Positions 1 to 6,077 of a DNA stretch of 8,107 bases are shown piece after piece. The stretch is from JBHEKP01 sp041859375. GTDB taxonomy: Bacteria > Hydrogenedentota > Hydrogenedentia > Hydrogenedentales > CAITNO01. A program made the translations under genes and the position numbers. Below the pieces are notes generated by a model. That model saw only the letters and a program-made list of their open reading frames with translations. It had not been told where the DNA came from and ran no database searches. How positions within the stretch are numbered: position 1 is the first letter of the stretch; the number at the start of each line of letters is the position of its first letter. The stretch lies in contig JBHEKP010000305.1 in NCBI GenBank assembly GCA_041859375.1, positions 1-8,107 on the forward strand, in the 5' to 3' direction.

Positions 1-30
1 GGGGGCCGGTGCCGGCGGGGGCAGTATTTC

Positions 31-59
31 TTGCAAATCGTCGGAGGGCATAGGATACT
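31..59 (+). promoter_or_regulatory. Candidate sigma70-like promoter for the lipoprotein gene
   Basis: A TTGCAA hexamer at 31-36 matches the -35 consensus at 4 of 6 positions. A GATACT hexamer at 54-59 matches the -10 consensus at 4 of 6 positions, and the spacer is the ideal 17 bases. The stretch is noticeably more AT-rich than the surrounding DNA. Transcription would begin near 66, leaving a leader of about 30 bases before the start codon. The match is by eye only and no transcript data exist here. Confidence 0.35.
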
Positions 60-91
60 AGAGGAACTGCGGCGGGGCCGCGGCATAGGAT
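47..91 (+). repeat. Pair of 10-bp direct repeats (GGCATAGGAT) around the start region
   Basis: GGCATAGGAT occurs exactly at 47-56 and again at 82-91, with starts 35 bases apart. The first copy overlaps the proposed -10 element. The second covers the likely ribosome-binding AGGA and the first ATG of the reading frame. The repeat could be a chance duplication or a binding site for a regulator that touches both promoter and translation start. No function can be assigned. Confidence 0.4.
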
Positions 92-98
92 GAACACC

Positions 99-1604
99 AT
101 GACATTAACCAGACGGAGGTTGACCGGAACAATCCGGGGCATGCTCCTCGCGTGGGCGGCGTGCGCCGCCCTTATGGTGTCGGGCTGTTTTTCCTCCTGT
201 GACGGATGCCGTCCGGCACCGCCTCCCGCGCCGCCCGCCGTGGCCGCGCCGGGCGCGCAGCCGCAAACACCCGTCACCCCGCCCGGTCCGCAAACCCAGA
301 CGCCCACCACCCCGCCGGGGTCGCAGCCCCAAACGCCGGTCATTCCCCCCGGCGCGGCGGTGCAAAGCCCCCCCGCGCCCGTGGCGCAGAGTCCCACCAC
401 CCCCCTGCCCGCGCCGGACGCGCCGCCGGAAGGGGAGGGTCTGCCGCCGGAGGGGGAAACGCCCCAGGAGGGCGAGGACGCGCCGCCGGAGGAGGAAAAA
501 CCGGTGCTTTCCATGGACGCCATGAAGAGCATCGCCGAGGGCATGACCTACGAGGAGGTGCAGGCGCAGATAGGCGATCCGGGCGTGCTCGTTTCCGGGA
601 ACAGCGAAAAGACCACGCTGTACCGCTGGAGCGAGGGGGGCATCAATTTCCTGGCCCGCTTTGAAAACGGCGTGCTCAAGCGCAAGAACCTGATGTTTGA
701 CGGCAAGCCCGTCCGCAACCCCTCCCCCGAACTGAAAAAAATCGACCAGTCAATCTACGACTCCGTGCGCGAGGGGATGACCTATGAGCAGGTGATGTCC
801 CTCATCGGCATGGACGCGCAGCCCATCACCAAGTCCGGGGAGAACGTGGCCATCTACAAATGGGCCGACGCCCAGGGCTCCAGCTTCACCGCCCGCTTTG
901 AAAACGACACGCTCACCCGCAAGAACGGGCTCTACATCGCGCCAAAGCCCGCCGAAGAGCCTGCGGCGGCGGAGGGGGGGGCAGAAGAGGGGGAGACGGC
1001 GGGGGATGACGCGGAAGAACCGGAGCCGGAGGAGGAGGACGGGGTGACCATGGAGGATTTGCAGCGCATCCGCGAGCGCAACGCAAGCCGGGAGGAGGCC
1101 TATGAGGAGCCCGCCCCGGAGGAGCCCGCGCGCGGGGAGACGCCCCCGGCGGCCGAGACAACCCGTGGCGGCAAGGTGAAGGTGGCGGGCGCCACGCGCC
1201 GCGAGCGCGAAAAGGAAAGCGGCGACCCCAATGCGGGCCGTTCCTACAAACCCCGCGCGGAACTGCCCAAATTCCCCCACAGCCTGCGCAACGGAAACTA
1301 CGAAATCCGCGTAAACAACATTTCCGACAGCGATGTGAAGGCCGTGGTCCTTTCCGACGAGGGCGGGATCAAGCTGGACATCGGCGCGGGCGGCCGCAGG
1401 TCGGCAAAAGTGAACCAGGGCACCTTTGTCCTGTACTTCATCTATGACGATGACCCGTACACGCTTCACCGGGGCGGCGCCATTCCCATCGGCCAGTGGA
1501 TGACCGACATGGAGGTGACCATCATCGGCGAGTCCTACGATGTGCGGGTGCTTGACCGGAGCGGAGACAGCAACAGCAGCAGCAGAAACCGCCGCCGCCG
1601 CTAG
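99..1604 (+). CDS. Lipoprotein with proline-rich stalk and two tandem SmpA/OmlA-like domains
   Basis: A predicted secreted, lipid-anchored envelope protein of 501 residues. The N-terminus has basic residues, then a hydrophobic stretch ending in the lipobox V-S-G-C, with Cys30 as the lipidation site. Residues about 38-110 are a Pro/Thr/Gln-rich stalk with three 11-residue repeats (53-85), followed by an acidic stretch. Two homologous modules follow (about 142-200 and 219-279), each with EGMTYE-Q/V near the start, a Gly-containing loop, a Y-R/K-W strand and the pattern ARFEN-x2-L-x-RK. This is the general look of SmpA/OmlA (BamE-like) folds that recur in lipoproteins. An acidic linker (283-317), a charged segment and a beta-rich C-terminal domain (about 390-485) complete it, with a Ser/Arg tail ending RNRRRR. 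ATG 99 is chosen because AGGA sits 8 bases upstream. ATG 90 is in frame but lacks a spaced ribosome-binding site. The exact role is unknown; envelope assembly or surface binding is inference. Confidence 0.8.
   Translation: MTLTRRRLTGTIRGMLLAWAACAALMVSGCFSSCDGCRPAPPPAPPAVAAPGAQPQTPVTPPGPQTQTPTTPPGSQPQTPVIPPGAAVQSPPAPVAQSPTTPLPAPDAPPEGEGLPPEGETPQEGEDAPPEEEKPVLSMDAMKSIAEGMTYEEVQAQIGDPGVLVSGNSEKTTLYRWSEGGINFLARFENGVLKRKNLMFDGKPVRNPSPELKKIDQSIYDSVREGMTYEQVMSLIGMDAQPITKSGENVAIYKWADAQGSSFTARFENDTLTRKNGLYIAPKPAEEPAAAEGGAEEGETAGDDAEEPEPEEEDGVTMEDLQRIRERNASREEAYEEPAPEEPARGETPPAAETTRGGKVKVAGATRREREKESGDPNAGRSYKPRAELPKFPHSLRNGNYEIRVNNISDSDVKAVVLSDEGGIKLDIGAGGRRSAKVNQGTFVLYFIYDDDPYTLHRGGAIPIGQWMTDMEVTIIGESYDVRVLDRSGDSNSSSRNRRRR
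255..353 (+). repeat. Three tandem 33-bp units encoding an 11-residue Pro-rich repeat
   Basis: Three adjacent 33-base units encode AQPQTPVTPPG, PQTQTPTTPPG and SQPQTPVIPPG. The units have drifted at the DNA level, so this is an older tandem duplication rather than a fresh one. They lie in the extended stalk between the lipid anchor and the first folded domain. Copy number of such stalk repeats commonly varies between strains, which would change how far the domains stand from the membrane. Confidence 0.75.
522..935 (+). repeat. Internal domain duplication in the lipoprotein
   Basis: Two diverged copies of a roughly 60-residue module lie at about 522-698 and 753-935, joined by a short linker. 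Shared features in the same order are EGMTYE, a hydrophobic helix ending in IG, a K/E-rich turn, YRW or YKW, and ARFENGVLKRKN versus ARFENDTLTRKN. The divergence indicates an old duplication retained under selection on the fold. Confidence 0.8.
1573..1602 (+). repeat. Simple-sequence tail (AGC then CGC triplets) at the end of the lipoprotein gene
   Basis: The last codons form short runs of AGC (Ser) and CGC (Arg) triplets, giving a Ser-rich stretch followed by four Arg codons just before the TAG stop. Such triplet runs can expand or contract without breaking frame. The basic tail could contact nucleic acid, LPS phosphates or another acidic surface, but this is speculation. Confidence 0.5.
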
Positions 1605-1613
1605 GCCGTTTCG

Positions 1614-1629
1614 CCGCGTCCGGACGCGG
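1614..1629. promoter_or_regulatory. Perfect 16-bp palindrome between the lipoprotein gene and the dehydratase operon
   Basis: CCGCGTCC is followed directly by its exact reverse complement GGACGCGG. It starts 10 bases after the lipoprotein stop and ends 43 bases before the next ATG. As RNA it could form a stem with a CCGG or larger loop, extended outward by a G-U and a C-G pair. No T-run follows, so it is not a canonical intrinsic terminator. A dimeric repressor operator or a transcript-end hairpin are both possible. Confidence 0.45.
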
Positions 1630-1672
1630 TGTCGGTGTGGGTGCGCGGGGCACACAAGAGGACGCGCAGCCC

Positions 1673-2818
1673 ATGCAGGAAAAAGTGAGCGAGATTCTCC
1701 GGCGCTTTGACGCCGTTGCCGCCGACCCCCAGGCCCCGGTGCGCGCCGCCGCCGCCGCGGGCAGGCCCGTGCTGGGCTATTTCTGCTCCTATGTGCCCCA
1801 GGAACTGTATTACGCGGCGGGCTGGCTGCCCGTGCGCATTTTCGGCCGCGAGGGCGACACCACCCGGGCCGACGGCATTCTCCAGCCCTACGCATGCAGT
1901 TTTTCCCGGAGCGCGCTGGACGCGGGCCTCTCCGGCGAGCTGGACCACCTCGCGGGGGTGGCCTTCGCCCACACCTGCGACACGCTCCAGAACGTGGCCG
2001 ACCTCTGGCGCGCGCGGCGGCCCGAAAAGCCCGTGCACATCTTCTCCCTGCCCAACCGGCTCGACGGCCCGGCGGCGCACCGTTATTTCCGCGCCGAACT
2101 GGAGCGGGTGCGCGCCGAAATCGAGGCGATCTCCGGCCCCGTTCCCGACGGGCGCCTGGCCGATGTGGTGCGCATGCACATGCTGCACCAGGCCGCCATG
2201 CGCGCCTTTTACGCGCTGCGCCGCGCGAAGCCCGGCTGCGTGACCGGCACCCAGGCGCTGCGTTTGGTGACCGCGTCCTTCCTCATGGACCGCGCGGAGC
2301 ACCTCGCCCTCATGACGGAACTCAACGAGGCGCTCGCCGCCATGGACGCGCCGCCGCCGCCGCCCCTGCCAAGGGTGCTGGTGTCCGGGAGCATGTGCCG
2401 CGACGGCGGCTTCGTCGAGATGGTCGAGTCCTCGGGGCTGCTGGCCGTGGACGACGACCTCTGCGTCGGCTCCCGCTCCTTCGCCCTGCCCGACGCCGTG
2501 GACGACGACCCCCTTGACGTGATCATCCGCAATTATCTGGCGCGGCGGCCCTGCCCCGCGTTCCACAAGGACGGCTTCGATCCCGGCGCGCGCCTGCTGG
2601 AGCAGGTCCGAGCCTCCCGCGCCGCCGGCGTGGTCTTCCTGCTCACCAGTTTCTGCGATCCCATGGGCTTTGACTATCCGCCCATGCGCCGGGCGCTGGA
2701 CGACGCGGGCGTGCCCTCCCTCGCCGTGACCATCGAGCAGCACCGGCCCGTGCCCGAGCAGGCGCGCACCCGCCTCGCCGCCTTCGCCGAGATGCTGGCG
2801 GAAAAGGCGACGGCATGA
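1673..2818 (+). CDS. 2-hydroxyacyl-CoA dehydratase / benzoyl-CoA reductase family subunit (small D-component subunit)
   Basis: This 381-residue protein looks like one half of the iron-sulfur component that receives the high-energy electron in the HgdAB/BcrBC superfamily. The N-terminal GYFCSYVPQEL-x4-AG motif (35-50) is typical of the family, as is the late TSFCDPMGFDYP segment (325-336). Cysteines C75 (PYACSFSRS), C102 (HTCDTL) and C328 have about the spacing expected for three ligands of the catalytic 4Fe-4S cluster in the HgdB/HadC-type subunit. Others are C38, C189, C242, C264 and C294. The start is ATG 1673, preceded by AGAGGA with 10-base spacing; an upstream GTG at 1637 is in frame but less likely. 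The stop overlaps the activator start by ATGA, implying translational coupling. The substrate cannot be read from sequence. A double-cubane cluster protein (YjiM-like) is an alternative, but the presence of a second D-type subunit favours a heterodimer. Confidence 0.85.
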   Translation: MQEKVSEILRRFDAVAADPQAPVRAAAAAGRPVLGYFCSYVPQELYYAAGWLPVRIFGREGDTTRADGILQPYACSFSRSALDAGLSGELDHLAGVAFAHTCDTLQNVADLWRARRPEKPVHIFSLPNRLDGPAAHRYFRAELERVRAEIEAISGPVPDGRLADVVRMHMLHQAAMRAFYALRRAKPGCVTGTQALRLVTASFLMDRAEHLALMTELNEALAAMDAPPPPPLPRVLVSGSMCRDGGFVEMVESSGLLAVDDDLCVGSRSFALPDAVDDDPLDVIIRNYLARRPCPAFHKDGFDPGARLLEQVRASRAAGVVFLLTSFCDPMGFDYPPMRRALDDAGVPSLAVTIEQHRPVPEQARTRLAAFAEMLAEKATA

Positions 2819-3639
2819 CGGGGGCGCTTTTCGCGGGCGTGGACGCGGGCTCCACCACGGTCAAGGCGGTGCTGGTGGATGCCTCCGGCGCGGTGCGCGG
2901 GTCTGCGATTGCGCCCGGCGGCCCCCTGCCCAGGGAGACGGCGGAGCGCGTGATTGATGAGGCGCTGGCAGTTGCGGGCGGCGTCCGGGGGGACATCGCC
3001 TGCCTGGTCAGCACGGGCTACGCCCGCGAGGCCATCGCCGGCCGGTCCCGTTCCGTGACGGAAATCAGCTGCCATGCCCGCGGCGCGCGCGCCCTGGTGC
3101 CCGGCGCGCGCGGCCTGATCGACATCGGCGGCCAGGACTCCAAGGCCGTCGCCCTCGACGCGAACGGCGGTGTGGACCGTTTTGAAATGAACGACAAGTG
3201 CGCGGCGGGCACGGGCCGCTTCCTTGAGGTCATGGCGCGCACGCTGCACGTGCCGCTCGGGGAGTCCGGCGCGGTGGCCCTGTCCAGCGCCTCGCCCGCC
3301 GCCATCTCCTCCACCTGCACCGTCTTTGCAGAGAGCGAGGTCATCTCCCTTGTCGCGCGCGGCGCGCCCGTGGCGGACATCCTCGCCGGCGTCTGCCGCA
3401 TCGTGGCGGCCCGCGCCGCCGCCCTGGCCACACGCGCCCGCGTGGCCGCGCCCGTCGCCATGACCGGCGGTGTGGCGCGCAACGCCGCCGTGGTCCGCTT
3501 CCTCGGCGAGGCGCTTGGCGCGCCGCTGACCGTGCCCGAAACCCCCGAACTCACCGGCGCCCTCGGCGCCGCGCTGGCCGCGCGCGACACCGCGGCCAAA
3601 CAGGCCGCCCAAGGGGCGCCCGCAAAGGAGACGACATGA
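2815..3639 (+). CDS. Acyl-CoA dehydratase activator ATPase (BadF/BadG/BcrA/HgdC family)
   Basis: An ATP-hydrolysing, iron-sulfur electron donor (archerase) of 274 residues, the usual size for the single-domain homodimeric activators. ASKHA-fold motifs run in order: phosphate-1 loop GVDAGSTTVKAVLVD (8-22), STGYAREAI (66-74), phosphate-2 DIGGQDSK (103-110), NDKCAAGTGRFLEVMARTL (126-144), STCTVFAESEVISL (166-179) and the adenosine motif MTGGVARN (216-223). C129 and C168 are the two conserved cysteines per monomer that hold the shared 4Fe-4S cluster at the dimer interface in HgdC. All residues needed for function appear intact. AAAAGG lies 7 bases before the ATG. It overlaps its neighbours on both sides by ATGA, so it sits between the two subunits it should reduce. 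One activator gene rather than two argues for a dehydratase-type system over a four-subunit benzoyl-CoA reductase. Confidence 0.93.
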   Translation: MTGALFAGVDAGSTTVKAVLVDASGAVRGSAIAPGGPLPRETAERVIDEALAVAGGVRGDIACLVSTGYAREAIAGRSRSVTEISCHARGARALVPGARGLIDIGGQDSKAVALDANGGVDRFEMNDKCAAGTGRFLEVMARTLHVPLGESGAVALSSASPAAISSTCTVFAESEVISLVARGAPVADILAGVCRIVAARAAALATRARVAAPVAMTGGVARNAAVVRFLGEALGAPLTVPETPELTGALGAALAARDTAAKQAAQGAPAKETT

Positions 3640-4859
3640 GCGCAAAATCCGCCCCCATCAAGTCCTACGCGCGCATGAAGGAAATCATGACCATATACTA
3701 CATGGGCGCGAAAATGGCGGAGGGCACCGACCAGAAAATCGCCTGGGTCACCAGCGGCGCGCCCGTCGAGCTGGTCTACGCAGGCGGCATGGTCCCCATC
3801 TACCCCGAAAACCACGCCGCCATGTGCGGCGCGCAGAAGATGGCCGACACCCTCGCCGACGCCGCCGAGGAGATGGGCTACTGCCGCGACCTGTGCTCCT
3901 ACGCGCGCACCGACCTCGGCTCCATCAAGACCGGCATGAGCCCCATCCCCGGCGGGCTGCCCAAGCCCGACCTGCTCATCTGCTGCAACAACATCTGCGG
4001 CACCGTCACCAAGTGGTACCAGGAGCTCCAGCGCATTTTCAACGTGCCCCTCGTCGTCATAGACGCCCCCTTCCAGTACGGCATTGACGACGAGCCCCAC
4101 GCCGTGGAGTACATGGTCGCCCAGATGGAGGAGACCATCGCCGCCATCGAGGCCGTCACCGGAAAACCCATGAGCCGTGACCGGCTGGAGGAGGTCTTCG
4201 ACCTTTCCGAGCGCGCCGCCGAGCTCTGGCGCGAGGTCCAGGGATGCCTGGCCCACCGGCCCGCGCCCATGAACTCCTTCGACACCTTCATCCACCTCGG
4301 CCCCATTGTCACCCTGCGCGGCACCGAGATTTGCATTGAATACTACGAGCAGCTCCTGGCGGAAATCCGGGACCGCATCGAACAGGGCGTCGCCTCCGTG
4401 CCCGGCGAACAGTTCCGCCTCGGCTGGGACAACCTCGCCATCTGGCACAAGATCAAGGAACTGTCCGTCCGCTTCGCCGAACGGCAGACCGCGCTGGTCG
4501 TGTCCACCTACCCCGAAAGTTTCTGCTACCGCGCCCCCGACATTTACGGCAGCCGGTTCCGCCGCCTCGCCGCCACCTACATCGGCGGCTACATCAACCA
4601 CGGCCTGCCCTACCGCGAGCGGGATCTGGTGCGCATGGTCGAGAAATTCCACCTCGACGGGTTTGTGATGCACTCCAACCGTTCGTGCCGCGCCTACTCC
4701 TTTGGGCAGTATGAGCTGGCCCAGCGGCTGGAGGAGAAGTACCGCATCCCCACGCTTATGATCGAGGCCGACATGAACGACACCCGCTCCTGGGCCGCCG
4801 AGGCCGTCAACACCCGCATAGACGCCTTCATCGAGACCCTCGCCTCCCGCGCCGGGTGA
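3636..4859 (+). CDS. 2-hydroxyacyl-CoA dehydratase / benzoyl-CoA reductase family subunit (large D-component subunit)
   Basis: The second HGD-D family subunit, 407 residues, presumed partner of the 381-residue one. Family features include GAPVELVYAGG (41-51), CRDLCSYARTDLGS (83-96), LLICCNNICGTVTKWYQEL (113-131), VIDAPF (141-146), RLGWDNLAIWHKI (261-273) and HSNRSCRAYSFGQYELA (346-362), followed by IPTLMIEADMNDTR. C87 (or C83), C121 (or C116/C117) and C351 are the likely three ligands of a 4Fe-4S cluster, as in the HgdA/HadB and BcrB-type subunits. The C-terminal ADMNDTR plus a helix ending in AFIETL is also standard. AAAGGAG lies 5 bases before the ATG, the strongest ribosome-binding site in the window, and the start overlaps the activator stop by ATGA. 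It could alternatively be a ring-reductase-type subunit. The sequence does not settle the substrate. Confidence 0.88.
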   Translation: MSAKSAPIKSYARMKEIMTIYYMGAKMAEGTDQKIAWVTSGAPVELVYAGGMVPIYPENHAAMCGAQKMADTLADAAEEMGYCRDLCSYARTDLGSIKTGMSPIPGGLPKPDLLICCNNICGTVTKWYQELQRIFNVPLVVIDAPFQYGIDDEPHAVEYMVAQMEETIAAIEAVTGKPMSRDRLEEVFDLSERAAELWREVQGCLAHRPAPMNSFDTFIHLGPIVTLRGTEICIEYYEQLLAEIRDRIEQGVASVPGEQFRLGWDNLAIWHKIKELSVRFAERQTALVVSTYPESFCYRAPDIYGSRFRRLAATYIGGYINHGLPYRERDLVRMVEKFHLDGFVMHSNRSCRAYSFGQYELAQRLEEKYRIPTLMIEADMNDTRSWAAEAVNTRIDAFIETLASRAG

Positions 4860-4881
4860 CGGTGCGGTGGCAGGATTTTTT

Positions 4882-4903
4882 CCCCGGCGTTTGCGTCCCG
4901 GGG
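4882..4903. other. GC-rich hairpin after the dehydratase operon
   Basis: CCCCGG (4882-4887) can pair with CCGGGG (4898-4903), with an inner CG-CG pair around a TTTG loop and a two-base bulge. A run of six T lies before the stem (4876-4881), not after it, so it does not meet the intrinsic terminator pattern on either strand. It begins 23 bases after the upstream stop codon, where an operon-end structure would be expected. It may protect a transcript end or have no role. Confidence 0.35.
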
Positions 4904-4926
4904 GGGCGGCATGAGACACTTTCAGT

Positions 4927-4948
4927 GCGGAAAACCGGGTTGTTCCGC
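4927..4948 (+). promoter_or_regulatory. Leader hairpin just upstream of the radical SAM gene's ribosome-binding site
   Basis: GCGGAA (4927-4932) pairs perfectly with TTCCGC (4943-4948). Inside it AAC/GTT extends the stem around a three-base CGG loop, with one bulged G at 4942. The stem ends 6 bases before the AAAGG ribosome-binding site (4955-4959) of the GTG-initiated gene. No T-run follows. Its position suggests an effect on translation initiation or mRNA 5' stability. A four-pair mini-stem (4917-4927) abuts it on the left. Confidence 0.4.
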
Positions 4949-4965
4949 GGCATGAAAGGCGCAGG

Positions 4966-6075
4966 GTGAAGGTGTTCTCCAAAGCGAAACTGTTTCTACG
5001 CAACGGGTTGCGCGTGTCCCACGTGGTGGCGAGCCGCCAGCTCGGCCTGCGTCCGCGCTACCTGCCAATCATGCTCATGTTCGTCACGGACCGGTGCAAC
5101 CTGCGCTGCAAAATGTGCGGCGTGTGCGAGCTGGAAAACAGCCGCGCCCACGAGCAGGAACTGACGACGGACGAGTGGAAGGCGGTGATTGACTCGGCGG
5201 CGCGCCTGGGCGTCATGATCATCTCCATCAGCGGCGGCGAACCGCTGCTGCGCCGCGATGTGTACGAGCTCATCGCCCACGCCAAGTCAAAGGGGATCAC
5301 GGTGCACATGTGCACCAACGGCATCCTGATTAACGCGGACCGCGCGCAAAAACTGCGGGAGTCCGGCGTGTCCACCGTCTCCATTTCCGTGGAGGGCACC
5401 GACGCCGCGGTGCACGACCGGCTGCGCGGCGCGGGCACCCACGCCCCGGCGCTTGCGGCGATCCGGCTCCTGCGCGAAACCGCGCCGGAAATCCGCATCG
5501 GCATCAACTACCTCATCACCCGCCAGAACTTCCGCAACATGGCGGACATGGTGGCCTTCGCCGAGGGCCTCGGCGTGGACCAGCTCAAGTTCGCCCCCAT
5601 ACACACAAACCTGCTCCACCGCCGCAAGCGCATCGAGGAGTACAACGAGCTTTTGTTCTCCCGGGAGGATTTGGAGGAACTGGAGGGCGAACTGAAAAAA
5701 CTGGGCGCGGCCTGCGAAAAGACCCGCCTGCTCACCACCTCCACCACCTTCTTCTCCGGCATCGCCAGCCTCTACAGCGAGCCCCGCCGCTTCAAGTGCT
5801 ACGCGGGCTACGCCGCCATCGCCGTGAACCCCACCGGCGGGGTGGCGCCCTGCTGCGACATCGAGGGCGGGCTGAACGTGCGCACGGAGCCGCTGGAGCG
5901 GATCTGGCGCGGCGCGGAATTCCACAAGCTGCGCAACAGGGTGCGGCACTGCGGCGCCTCCTGCTGGGACACGACCAACACGGAGCTGAGCCTGCGCCTG
6001 CGGCCCGCGGGCCTGCTGGGCGAGCTGGCGCGCAACCTGCGCGACCTCAACTTTTACTTCGGGGGCGGAAACTGA
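4966..6075 (+). CDS. Radical SAM enzyme with Twitch/half-SPASM C-terminal domain
   Basis: A 369-residue S-adenosylmethionine radical enzyme. The CX3CX2C motif at C44, C48 and C51 (TDRCNLRCKMC) binds the SAM-cleaving 4Fe-4S cluster, with an additional C54. SISGGEPLL (87-95) supplies the GGEP SAM-binding motif, and the TIM-barrel strands around MCTNG (115-119) and VSISVEG (138-144) are normal. The C-terminus has C278-x12-G-x4-C296 followed by C297, then C329-x3-C333. This fits one auxiliary cluster (Twitch type) rather than the seven-cysteine, two-cluster SPASM domain. Single-cluster Twitch enzymes include the aminocyclitol dehydrogenase BtrN and MoaA-like proteins. The start is GTG 4966 with AAAGG 6 bases upstream; the frame is closed by TGA at 4912 and no ATG intervenes. 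The stop is 2 bases from the aminotransferase ATG, which points to an enzyme acting on a sugar, cyclitol or other small molecule. The substrate is unknown. Confidence 0.88.
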   Translation: MKVFSKAKLFLRNGLRVSHVVASRQLGLRPRYLPIMLMFVTDRCNLRCKMCGVCELENSRAHEQELTTDEWKAVIDSAARLGVMIISISGGEPLLRRDVYELIAHAKSKGITVHMCTNGILINADRAQKLRESGVSTVSISVEGTDAAVHDRLRGAGTHAPALAAIRLLRETAPEIRIGINYLITRQNFRNMADMVAFAEGLGVDQLKFAPIHTNLLHRRKRIEEYNELLFSREDLEELEGELKKLGAACEKTRLLTTSTTFFSGIASLYSEPRRFKCYAGYAAIAVNPTGGVAPCCDIEGGLNVRTEPLERIWRGAEFHKLRNRVRHCGASCWDTTNTELSLRLRPAGLLGELARNLRDLNFYFGGGN

Positions 6076-6077
6076 CC

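Noticed and set aside
5..16. GCCGG-TG-CCGGC inverted repeat at the left edge as a terminator of an upstream gene
   Set aside because: The loop is only two bases, no clean T-run follows, and the upstream gene is not in the window.
750..1895. 381-codon minus-strand frame across the lipoprotein gene
   Set aside because: It is low-complexity Arg/Ala/Gly/Pro sequence opposite a well-supported lipoprotein and spans a gene boundary; no motif is visible.
1601..2743. 380-codon minus-strand frame opposite the small dehydratase subunit
   Set aside because: It is a shadow of the sense gene with typical His/Gly/Ala-rich composition and no domain signature.
4876..4903. Intrinsic terminator after the dehydratase operon
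   Set aside because: The T-run lies 5' of the stem on the + strand and would read as A after the stem on the - strand, so the hairpin-then-U pattern is not met in either direction.
3018..5003. 661-codon open frame on the minus strand
   Set aside because: It is antisense to the activator and large dehydratase subunit, both of which have clear family motifs. It is rich in Gly/His/Val/Ala and shows no recognisable domain; it follows from strong third-position G/C bias.
5796..6077. Upstream extension of the aminotransferase reading frame
   Set aside because: It overlaps the radical SAM C-terminal cysteine region in another frame and is Arg/Ala-rich. Family homology begins after ATG 6078, which has an adequate ribosome-binding site.
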